A DNA stretch of 64,000 nt, taken from contig JANDJZ010001746.1 of assembly GCA_027943245.1 (NCBI GenBank), positions 248,001-312,000 on the forward strand. The letters are read 5' to 3'. The first letter of the stretch is position 1; each line of letters opens with the position of its first letter. The notes under the pieces were generated by a model. That model did not search any database. It was not told where the DNA came from and was given only the letters and a program-made list of their open reading frames with translations. This document shows, piece by piece, positions 44,233 to 51,639 of this stretch. The position numbers were made by a program, and so were the translations under genes. The stretch is from Acanthamoeba sp. SK_2022b. Lineage: Eukaryota > Discosea > Longamoebia > Acanthamoebidae.

Positions 44233-46333
44233 TCATCCTCACGTCATGGGGGAATTCAGGCACCAACCGCCCCTGAGACATGCGCAAGACCCGATCGAAC
44301 AACGGCAACAGCCGCGGATTATGGGTGACCGTCACCAGGGTTTTACGATTTTCACGGCAATGCGCCACCAGAGCCGACATCACCGTCGCCGCGGTCTTTT
44401 CATCCAGATTCGCCGTCGGCTCGTCCAGCACCAACACCGGGCAACGGCTGTACATGGCGCGCGCCAGCAACAGACGCTGGCGTTGCCCCAGCGACAGCCC
44501 GGCATGGCTCTCCCGCACCAGGGCATTCACGCCCCCCGGCAGCTGCGCCACCGCGTCCGCCAACCCCAGGCTGCGCAGCGCCTGCTCCACCTGCCGTTGC
44601 TGGCCCGGCGCCGACGGCGCGAACAGCGTGATGTTCTGCAACACCGAGGCATTGAACAGAATGTCCTCCTGGCTTTGCAGGAAAAACAGCCGCTGCGCGG
44701 CGGCGCTTGCCAGTACGCGTCCATCCAGCGCCAGCGCCCCCTGCTGCGGCGTCAGCAGGCAGGCGAGCACCTTCAGCAACGTGCTTTTACCCGCGCCGGA
44801 ACCGCCGCAAATGGCAATACACTCTCCCCGTTCCAGCGTCAGAGACAAATCGCGCAACACCGGTTGGCCGGCGTCGTAAGCGAAGGTCACCCCCCGATAC
44901 GCCAGCCGCGCGTCAAAATGGCTCACGCTTTCGTCCTCAGACGGTGCCCGAACGGATACCGCAGGAAACAGGTCCCGCGCGCGTTCATCGATGACGTGCA
45001 GCTGGTTTTTCTGCAAAACGGCGAAAAAGATCTTGCTGCTGTACGAGGTAAAGATTTCGCGCAGAAAGCTGTAGGCGAAGAATGCCCCCAGGCTGAGCTC
45101 GCCCTCCTTGAGCAGCGGCAACGCCAGCAGCATGAACAACACCATCTCCAGACTGCCGATCAGCTGGTAAATGCTGCCCTTTATCTGCTCATAGATCTTT
45201 TGCTGCTGCAGGCAGTTGAACAGCGAGCGGGCATGTTCGGCGAACCCTTCCTGCCGCTGGCCGGCCAGGCCGGCGGACTTGATGGTCGAAAACCCCTGGA
45301 TGGTTTCCAGGATGAAGTCATTTTGCACCGCGCCTCGTACCTGCAGCTGCTGGGTGTAATGCCGATCGCGGTAGATGGCCCACACGCTGACCGCCCCCAT
45401 CAGCAGCACGCCGACAACCGGCACCAGTGCCAGCATCGGGCTCAGATACCCCATCACCGCCAGCGCGATGGCCCCAATGATCCAGTCGGTGCGCAGGCCG
45501 TTATCCAGTTCGATTTTCTGGCCGGCGGCCATCTGCCAACTGGTGAAACGGCTGAAGATCTCGCCGGGGGCGCGTTTGCTGAAGAAATTGAGCGAGTTTT
45601 CCAGCAGGCGAGAAAAACCGGCGGCGCCGTGCAACAACACGAAATTTTTGATGAAGCGTTCGGTAAAGATGCGAGCAACCAGCGCCAACGCCGTGGACGC
45701 CACGAACGCCAATAGATAGTAGGCATAGGGGAACGCGACCTCGCCGGCCATGGCGAACACCTGATTGATCGCGCTGGCGACCATCATCGGCATGATGAAC
45801 AGCGTCAGCGAGATAAAAAACGTCATCGCCGCCAGGCGATAAATGCCGGCGATGCCGGCGGTATCCTTCAGGCTTAAGCTGGCGAAAGCGCGCCGGCGGC
45901 CGCTGCGCGGGGCAGGTGCACCAGCCGGTATCTCATCGCGATCCAGCACCAACGCATAACCGCTGATTTCCGCTTTCAGGGCAGCGTACGGCAGCAGTTG
46001 CTGCCCCAATGCCGGATTCATTACGCATACGTACCCCCCCTGGCGATACGCCAGCAACACATAGTGGCCTGCGCCGTAATGCAAAATGGCCGGTAAAGGC
46101 AGCGCCGCCAGATCCTGATGCTCAAACGCCACCGGATAAGCCGGTAGCGCCAGCTCTCCCAAAATGGCGCACAGCGTCGCCAGCGAAGTGCCGTGCTGCG
46201 AAGCGGGATAACGCTCCCGCAGTTCCGTCAACGGTGCGCGAATGCCCTGAGTTTCCGCCAGCATGGCGATACAGGCCAGCCCGCACTCATTGATTTCGCT
46301 CTGCAAGACCGGCGTAGGAAGGATGTTTTCCAT
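44210..46333 (-). CDS. Peptidase-containing ABC exporter (C39 domain) for a double-glycine peptide
   Basis: A 707-residue exporter of the CvaB/ComA/LagD type. Residues 1-125 are a C39 peptidase that cuts double-glycine leaders: Cys17 in QSEINECGLACIAM and His90 in HYGAGHYVLL. The third catalytic position, normally Asp in a DP-x-x-G motif, is Asn106 (MNPALG). Six membrane helices follow (about 150-430), then the ATPase with Walker A GGSGAGKST, signature LSLGQRQRLLLARAM and Walker B VLVLDEPTANLD. It should cleave and export the peptide encoded at 48140-48343. Start at 46333 gives the normal C39 N-terminus. Confidence 0.93.
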   Translation of the reverse strand: MENILPTPVLQSEINECGLACIAMLAETQGIRAPLTELRERYPASQHGTSLATLCAILGELALPAYPVAFEHQDLAALPLPAILHYGAGHYVLLAYRQGGYVCVMNPALGQQLLPYAALKAEISGYALVLDRDEIPAGAPAPRSGRRRAFASLSLKDTAGIAGIYRLAAMTFFISLTLFIMPMMVASAINQVFAMAGEVAFPYAYYLLAFVASTALALVARIFTERFIKNFVLLHGAAGFSRLLENSLNFFSKRAPGEIFSRFTSWQMAAGQKIELDNGLRTDWIIGAIALAVMGYLSPMLALVPVVGVLLMGAVSVWAIYRDRHYTQQLQVRGAVQNDFILETIQGFSTIKSAGLAGQRQEGFAEHARSLFNCLQQQKIYEQIKGSIYQLIGSLEMVLFMLLALPLLKEGELSLGAFFAYSFLREIFTSYSSKIFFAVLQKNQLHVIDERARDLFPAVSVRAPSEDESVSHFDARLAYRGVTFAYDAGQPVLRDLSLTLERGECIAICGGSGAGKSTLLKVLACLLTPQQGALALDGRVLASAAAQRLFFLQSQEDILFNASVLQNITLFAPSAPGQQRQVEQALRSLGLADAVAQLPGGVNALVRESHAGLSLGQRQRLLLARAMYSRCPVLVLDEPTANLDEKTAATVMSALVAHCRENRKTLVTVTHNPRLLPLFDRVLRMSQGRLVPEFPHDVRMNDCAAVE

Positions 46334-46352
46334 ACGTAGTGATATCCCTGAC

Positions 46353-47297
46353 TTATTCGTTGATGAAAAATAAAGAGTGCGAATGCCATAACAGCCAATC
46401 ATCCGCATGCCGCCGGAGGGTTCGCTCGACGATCGCCGGCATGGCGCGGCCGACCCGGTCTGCAGCGACCGGCTCTTCGATGTGAATGCGGATGCCGCGA
46501 TCGAAATAAAGCGAATAGAACACCACCTGAGCCCGTAGCGCCCGGGACAGCCGAACGAGGCCGCTGTGCAAATGCGCCGGCCGGCCGAACAGATGACAGG
46601 CCAGTTTGGCCGCAGCATCCTGATTGCTGTGCAGGGTGTAATCCGGCGTGATGTCCGGGAAGAGGATGATGTTGCGCCGATGTTCCGCCGCTTCCAGCAT
46701 CGCCTGCGATAAGGTGCCGGCGATGTGCCGCGGATCGTCGTGAATAGAGCAATAGTCGAGCTGCTGCCGCCATTCGTCTTCCGGTGCTCGCCGCGCAAAC
46801 GCCTGCACATCGCCGGAAACGATCACCGTGGCTCGTCTGGGATAAACATTCGCACCGACCAGCGTCGCCAACACGTCGGAGACCGTATGCATCGGCGCCA
46901 GCAGCACCGGCACGCCCGCGCGATGCAACGGTTCCACGACCCGATCGAGCTGTGCGGAACAGTGCGCCAAATGCTTCATCAGCGCCGCATTGCGAGCATA
47001 GACCGCCGCGATATCCAGCCACTGCCGCCGCTGCATCAGCCAGGCGAAGTCCAGCTTGCCCTCCCCCAACAGGCTCTGGCGGTTCGCCAGCGCTACCGCA
47101 TGCCGGTGGCGAAAGCGGCGCTGCGGTCTGCTTCCCCCCAACCGCCGGCGCACCTCCAGCCACAGGCGATAATCCACGCGCCGCAGCACAGCACACGTCA
47201 GGCGGTTGCCCATCCCGGCACCCGTTGCCGATAAGCGAGCCATCGCGTCTAGGCCGTTGCGCCAGGCCAAATACCCCCGAACCGCGAGCAGGCGCAT
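46353..47297 (-). CDS. Lipid A/lysophospholipid acyltransferase-like protein
   Basis: A 314-residue protein resembling the LpxL/HtrB acyltransferase group (Lip_A_acyltrans). The acyltransferase block is VLLAPMHTVSDVLATLVGAN with His137 and an acidic residue at Asp141, so spacing is HX3D and not the usual HX4D/E. FPDITPDYTLHSN and RALRAQVVFYSLYF follow in the places of later family blocks. No clear N-terminal membrane anchor. ATG 47297 overlaps the DsbA-like stop (TGATG). With the operon's ACP it could move an acyl chain to the peptide or to a lipid. Confidence 0.68.
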   Translation of the reverse strand: MRLLAVRGYLAWRNGLDAMARLSATGAGMGNRLTCAVLRRVDYRLWLEVRRRLGGSRPQRRFRHRHAVALANRQSLLGEGKLDFAWLMQRRQWLDIAAVYARNAALMKHLAHCSAQLDRVVEPLHRAGVPVLLAPMHTVSDVLATLVGANVYPRRATVIVSGDVQAFARRAPEDEWRQQLDYCSIHDDPRHIAGTLSQAMLEAAEHRRNIILFPDITPDYTLHSNQDAAAKLACHLFGRPAHLHSGLVRLSRALRAQVVFYSLYFDRGIRIHIEEPVAADRVGRAMPAIVERTLRRHADDWLLWHSHSLFFINE

Positions 47298-47962
47298 CAC
47301 GAGCCCAGCGGCTTATCGTGCTGCAATAGCGACAGCAGCTGCTGGCTGAAAGCGGAAAACTCACGATCTTGCAGTGCCAGCCATTTGCGATTGACGATAA
47401 AACTGGGGGTCGCGTTGATCTGGTAATAGCGACTCACTGCCGTCATATACGCCAACAGCTCTTTGACCCGTTCCGACTCTCTGGCCTGCTGATAGGCGGT
47501 CTTATCGATACCGTTGGCCGTCAGCCAGGCGCTGAGCTGCTTGTCGTCCGCCAGGTTGAGGTTTTCTTTGATAATGGCGCGGTAAGCGGCGGGGCGATGT
47601 TGCGCTTCGATCCCCATGATCGTCAGCGTGGCGAACAGGGGCGCAAAGGCCGCCATGCCGGCTTGACTGTCGTCGCTGAGGTGCAAGCGCACCAGTTTGG
47701 CCCCCGCCGGTAAACTTTTTTCCAGCTCGGCCACACCGCTCTCGTTGACTTCACAATAGTGGCAGGCATAAGAGAAGACTTCGACAATGGTATTATCTTC
47801 TTGCAATGGGCTTTGCTCGATTTTTTCCGGGGCGATAAAGCTCAGGCTTTCTGCCTCCGGCGGTTGCATGACGTAATGTTTAAAATAAAAGGCGGTCAGA
47901 AAAGAAGAGGCAAAAACAATGACCAGCGTGTAGCTAATGAAAAGCAAGGGACGTTTATACAT
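47297..47962 (-). CDS. Membrane-anchored DsbA-like thiol:disulfide oxidoreductase
   Basis: A 221-residue thioredoxin-fold protein anchored by an uncleaved helix (LFISYTLVIVFASSFLTAFY, residues 7-28) with the catalytic domain in the periplasm. The active site is CHYC (C67, C70) in EVFSYACHYCEVNESG and the cis-Pro loop is INATPSFIVNRK. A helical insert between the two is as in DsbA. Its place directly after the cysteine-containing peptide gene suggests it forms the peptide's two expected disulfides after export to the periplasm. Confidence 0.88.
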   Translation of the reverse strand: MYKRPLLFISYTLVIVFASSFLTAFYFKHYVMQPPEAESLSFIAPEKIEQSPLQEDNTIVEVFSYACHYCEVNESGVAELEKSLPAGAKLVRLHLSDDSQAGMAAFAPLFATLTIMGIEAQHRPAAYRAIIKENLNLADDKQLSAWLTANGIDKTAYQQARESERVKELLAYMTAVSRYYQINATPSFIVNRKWLALQDREFSAFSQQLLSLLQHDKPLGS

Positions 47963-48074
47963 AACGGACGCATCCTGCGCATATATTAATACCCACCCGA
48001 CAGGGTGAATACATGAAAAAGAGTTAATACCGTAAATAATGAGATCGTAAAGATGACTTTGTCGCCCGGTATCA

Positions 48075-48101
48075 GGCGGGCCAGCGTGAACGCTGCCCGC
48101 C
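48075..48101 (-). terminator. Intercistronic hairpin after the peptide gene
   Basis: GGCGGGC (48075-48081) and GCCCGCC (48095-48101) pair, with AGCGT and ACGCT inside after a one-base bulge: a very stable stem with a 2-4 nt loop. It lies 39 bp after the peptide stop and has no T-run. It probably stabilises the peptide mRNA or partly stops transcription before the maturation genes. Confidence 0.65.
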
Positions 48102-48139
48102 TGCCCACCGCTAATCTAAATGCAGGGGATTAACCCGCC

Positions 48140-48343
48140 TCAGCTTGGCGTGGTTGGGTTAGACGGGCAGCTTGCTACCGGAGCCGGGTGATAAGTCTTT
48201 CTCACACCGCCAAACTTATCGGCGCAGGTGGTGACCAGCTGGCAGGTGCGGTTATTGCCGCTGCCCACCCAGGCAAACTCCTTGGTACAAACAAAAGTAC
48301 CGCCGACGATGTTTCCCGCTTCTGACAGATTGATTTTCTTCAT
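48140..48343 (-). CDS. Double-glycine-leader, four-cysteine secreted peptide (bacteriocin-like)
   Basis: A 67-residue precursor. The leader MKKINLSEAGNIVGG ends in Gly14-Gly15, the C39 cleavage site, leaving a 52-residue core with Cys at core positions 4, 19, 25 and 44, and a Pro/Ser/Thr-rich tail. Four cysteines imply two disulfides. The pattern of leader, cysteines and a PAP-x(2)-SCP end resembles the DUF4762 peptides of Serratia and related genera, as I remember that family. AAGGA precedes the ATG at 48343. First gene of the operon; it is followed by a strong hairpin. Biological activity is inferred from context only. Confidence 0.82.
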   Translation of the reverse strand: MKKINLSEAGNIVGGTFVCTKEFAWVGSGNNRTCQLVTTCADKFGGVRKTYHPAPVASCPSNPTTPS

Positions 48344-48763
48344 TACAATATCCTTATATATATTAAAATATAAACACACTACCCATTACTCTGTCGGAAG
48401 ACAGAGCAATTCTTCAATACATTTTAAAACCATCTAATTAATAACAATGAGAGCGCTTCGGGAAAAAGCATAGCCATCCCAAACGAGCAGATCAATACAA
48501 TTATTTACACTGCAAGAGAAAGTTAATCGAATAAGTAAGCCGTGAATGCGGGACTATTCCAATTTAAATTAGTCTAAAAACAAGAAAAGTAGATAAAAGC
48601 CTATTAAAGCAAGAAAAACATAAAAGGATAATTCTCAATAAAATGAAAAAACAAATAAGAAAAATTCAGATCTGACCAGTTGGCGACGACGTGCAACACG
48701 CTGAAAAGATTGCTTCCTGCCGCGCCGGATTTACACTGGGCAGCAGGACTCTCACTCTACAGG
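48344..48763. promoter_or_regulatory. AT-rich leader/promoter region of the peptide operon
   Basis: No gene. On the reverse strand two promoter candidates are seen: TTGATC, 17 bp, TATGCT (about 48496-48468), and TTGTTA with TAAAAT (about 48452-48426, short spacer). The + strand region before the LysR gene is extremely A-rich (about 48570-48670). Regulator sites cannot be defined. Confidence 0.4.
48389..48406. repeat. Perfect 7-bp palindrome with 4-nt centre in the peptide-gene leader
   Basis: CTCTGTC-ggaa-GACAGAG. It would form a stable small hairpin in the 5' leader of the peptide mRNA, 46 bp before the start, or be an operator. Confidence 0.5.
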
Positions 48764-49690
48764 ATGCCCATGCTCGCCACTCACGAATACGCCAACGACC
48801 TGATTCTGTTCGCCCTGATTGTCGACTGCGGCTCGTTCAGCAAGGCCGCAGAGAGCGCCGGCATCACCAGCTCGGTGATCAGTAAACGCATCGGGCGGCT
48901 GGAAAAATCGCTGGGTGCCCGGCTGTTATACCGCACCACCCGCAGCTTGACGCTGACCGAAAGCGGCCAGGCGCTCTACCAGCAGGCCAAAGAGATCGGC
49001 GCCAAAGTGCAGGAGGCACTGTACGCCGTCAGCGAAAAGAGCGAAGAGTTGACCGGCACCATTCGCATGTCGGTGCCGACCATTTCCGGCGAGCTGCTGC
49101 TGAGCGAGAGCGTGGCGGAATTTTGCGCTCTGCACCCCAGCCTGAAGGTCGAGATGCGGCTGGAAAACCGCTTTGTCGATCTGGTGGAAGAAGGTATCGA
49201 TCTGGCGATCCGCACCGGCACCATGCCGGATTCGAGCCTGATTGCCCGGCCGATCTTCGATTCCCGCTGGGTGATCGTCTGCTCGCCGGGGTACCTGGAA
49301 AGCCACCCGGAACCGCGTAGCGCCGAAGACCTGCTTGGCCACAACTGCCTGACCTACACCTACCAGGAGAGCGGCACCGCCAACTGGCTGATGAAACGAC
49401 CGGGACGCAACGAAATCTACGAGCTGCAGGTTAACGGCAACCTGTCGGCCAACAATGCGCGAGCGATCCGCAAAGCGGTGATCGGCGGCCACGGTATCGC
49501 CATGGTGCCGCGCTGCATGGTGTATGAAGATTTGCAGGACGGCAAGCTGACCGAGATCCTGGTCGGCCACTGCGGCAAAGTATTGGGCATTTACGCCGTC
49601 TATCCTTACACCCGCAATCTGCCGTTAAAAACCCGTCTGCTGATCGAACATATCATCGGTTCCTACCAAAATATCAGCCATTATTTTTGA
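48764..49690 (+). CDS. LysR-type transcriptional regulator
   Basis: About 308 residues, LysR-type, in the CrgA/AaeR-like group. The helix-turn-helix spans ANDLILFALIVDCGSFSKAA to LLYRTTRSLTLTESGQALYQ. The effector domain includes LVEEGIDLAIRTGTMPDSSL and AVIGGHGIAMVPRCMVYED. The start is one of ATG 48764 or 48770 after AGG. It lies between the divergent peptide operon and the lactate genes 323 bp downstream, so either may be its target. A GC-rich hairpin follows. Confidence 0.87.
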   Translation: MPMLATHEYANDLILFALIVDCGSFSKAAESAGITSSVISKRIGRLEKSLGARLLYRTTRSLTLTESGQALYQQAKEIGAKVQEALYAVSEKSEELTGTIRMSVPTISGELLLSESVAEFCALHPSLKVEMRLENRFVDLVEEGIDLAIRTGTMPDSSLIARPIFDSRWVIVCSPGYLESHPEPRSAEDLLGHNCLTYTYQESGTANWLMKRPGRNEIYELQVNGNLSANNARAIRKAVIGGHGIAMVPRCMVYEDLQDGKLTEILVGHCGKVLGIYAVYPYTRNLPLKTRLLIEHIIGSYQNISHYF

Positions 49691-50013
49691 GTTCCCTGCT
49701 CTGATTATTTCCCCGCGGCCGCAAAAAGCCGCGGGGATTACCGCATTTTTGGACATAATCTATTGAACATTACCGCTTAATTAATGTGAACCCACGCATT
49801 TATCACACAAAATCGCTTCCTATCAAACTGATTTTAAAGCAGTTAATTTAACCCCTTCTGCCGGCCAGTTTCCCACCGCCGCCGCCGTTCGCCGATGTTA
49901 AAAAAATACCGCATGGCATCGTCACCAACGTTGTGATTAGAATGAAAATGTTGCGGTAATTAACCTTTCAGCTACATATCTCTGCCCATAAAAATAATAA
50001 CCCTGAGGATCTT
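49691..50013. other. Spacer before lldP
   Basis: Contains the LysR-gene terminator hairpin at 49711-49736; the rest is AT-rich and must hold the lldP promoter. I found no clear operator or gene. Confidence 0.4.
49711..49736 (+). terminator. Terminator hairpin after the LysR-type gene
   Basis: CCCCGCGGC at 49711-49719 and GCCGCGGGG at 49728-49736 form a perfect 9-bp stem with an 8-nt A-rich loop. No downstream T-run. Confidence 0.6.
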
Positions 50014-51597
50014 ATGCCCCTGCTTTTCAGTATTGCGCCCATCGTCCTGCTGATTTGGATGATGACCAAAAGGAATGGCGTGCCCTCTTACCTCGCCCTG
50101 CCGCTGACGGCCGCCGTGGTGTATGCCGTACAGCTCCTGTGGTTCGATGCCTCGCTGCGGCTGCTGCATGCCAATATCATCACCGCGCTGGTGTCGACGC
50201 TGACGCCGATCACCATCATCGCCGGCGCCATCCTGCTCAACAAACTGATGCAGATAAGCGGCGCGGAAAACGTGGTGCGGCGCTGGCTGGAAACCATCAG
50301 CCCCAATCCCGTGGCCCAGCTGATGATTATCGGCTGGGCCTTCGCCTTTATGATTGAGGGCGCCAGCGGCTTTGGCACACCGGCCGCCATCGCCGCGCCG
50401 ATTCTGGTCGGGTTGGGCTTCAACCCGCTGCGCGTCGCCCTGCTGACGCTGGTGATGAACTCGGTACCGGTCTCCTTCGGCGCCGTGGGCACCCCCACCT
50501 GGTTCGGCTTTGCCAACCTCGGTCTGTCGGACGCCAGCCTGCTGGAGATCGGCCGGCAGACCGCGCTGATCCACTTTGTCGCCGGCTTCGTCATTCCTCT
50601 GCTGGCGCTGCGCTTTATCGTTTCCTGGCAGGATATCCGCCGCAACCTACCGTTTATCCTGCTCAGCGTGCTGAGTTGCACCGTGCCCTATCTGCTGCTG
50701 GCTCAGGTGAACTATGAATTCCCGGCGCTGGTCGGCGGCGCGATCGGCCTGGCGCTCTCGGTACTGTTGGCACGCTGCGGCATCGGCCTCACCCGCAGCG
50801 ACAAATCGCAGAGCGCCGGGCAGGCGGTGCCGTTCTTACAGGTGGTCAAGGCCATGACCCCGACCCTGCTGCTGATTGCTATTCTGATAGTGACACGCGT
50901 CCACCAGCTGGGCCTTAAAGCGCTGCTCAACAACACCGCGCTGCTGTGGCAGGAAAACCTCGGCTGGCTCGGGGAACTGCGCATCAGCCGGGCGCTGATC
51001 GTCGAACTGCAGCAGGTGCTGGGTACCTCCGCCGCTGCCGGCTACAAAACGCTGTATGTCCCGGCGCTGATCCCGTTCCTGCTGGTGGTGCTGCTGTGTA
51101 TTCCGCTGTTCCGTCTGAATGGCGGCCAGGTGCGGCAAATGTTCAGCGAAACCGGCGGGCGCGTCGCACGGCCCTTTATCGCGCTGTTCGGCGCGCTGGT
51201 GATGGTCAACCTGATGATGCAGGGCGGCGACAACGCGCCGGTGATCCTGATCGGCAAAGCGTTGGCGGCGCTGACCGGCGAGAGCTGGCTGCTGTTCTCG
51301 TCGTTCCTCGGCGCGCTGGGCTCGTTCTTTTCCGGTTCCAATACCGTCTCGAACCTGACCTTCGGCGGCATTCAGCAGTCGATCGCCCAGAGCAGCGGCC
51401 TTGATGTCAATCTGACGCTGGCCCTGCAGTCCGTCGGCGGCGCCATGGGCAACATGGTGTGCCTGAACAACATTATCGCCGTCTGTTCGATCCTCGGGAT
51501 CGGCAACGCCGAAGGCAAAATCATCAGAAAGACCGTGCTGCCGATGCTGGCGTACGGCGGGATTGCGGCTGGTATGGCAGCGATCCTCACGCTCTGA
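50014..51597 (+). CDS. lldP: L-lactate permease (LldP family)
   Basis: A 527-residue lactate/proton symporter-type carrier with 12-14 membrane segments. Family blocks are FMIEGASGFGTPAAIAAPIL, VMNSVPVSFGAVGTPTWFG and GALGSFFSGSNTVSNLTFGG, with a C-terminal MVCLNNIIAVCSILG. Slightly shorter than E. coli LldP. It precedes the lactate dehydrogenase by 42 bp, and the two form an uptake-and-oxidation operon. Unlike E. coli there is no GntR-type lldR between them; the upstream LysR gene may take that role. Confidence 0.93.
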   Translation: MPLLFSIAPIVLLIWMMTKRNGVPSYLALPLTAAVVYAVQLLWFDASLRLLHANIITALVSTLTPITIIAGAILLNKLMQISGAENVVRRWLETISPNPVAQLMIIGWAFAFMIEGASGFGTPAAIAAPILVGLGFNPLRVALLTLVMNSVPVSFGAVGTPTWFGFANLGLSDASLLEIGRQTALIHFVAGFVIPLLALRFIVSWQDIRRNLPFILLSVLSCTVPYLLLAQVNYEFPALVGGAIGLALSVLLARCGIGLTRSDKSQSAGQAVPFLQVVKAMTPTLLLIAILIVTRVHQLGLKALLNNTALLWQENLGWLGELRISRALIVELQQVLGTSAAAGYKTLYVPALIPFLLVVLLCIPLFRLNGGQVRQMFSETGGRVARPFIALFGALVMVNLMMQGGDNAPVILIGKALAALTGESWLLFSSFLGALGSFFSGSNTVSNLTFGGIQQSIAQSSGLDVNLTLALQSVGGAMGNMVCLNNIIAVCSILGIGNAEGKIIRKTVLPMLAYGGIAAGMAAILTL

Positions 51598-51639
51598 CTG
51601 AACACTCGTTATCGCAAGCAAGACAAGAAGGTAAACACT

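Noticed and set aside
43508..45715. 735-codon open frame on the + strand
   Set aside because: Runs antisense across the adaptor and C39 exporter genes, both of which have full family motifs.
44210..46810. Longer C39 exporter starting at 46810
   Set aside because: The extra N-terminal 159 codons are a shadow of the acyltransferase-like gene; ATG 46333 gives the normal C39 start.
38211..47297. Aryl polyene or other full type II polyketide cluster
   Set aside because: There is only one ketosynthase and one ACP, with no ketoreductase, dehydratase, ammonia-lyase or glycosyltransferase; the peptide and C39 exporter point elsewhere.
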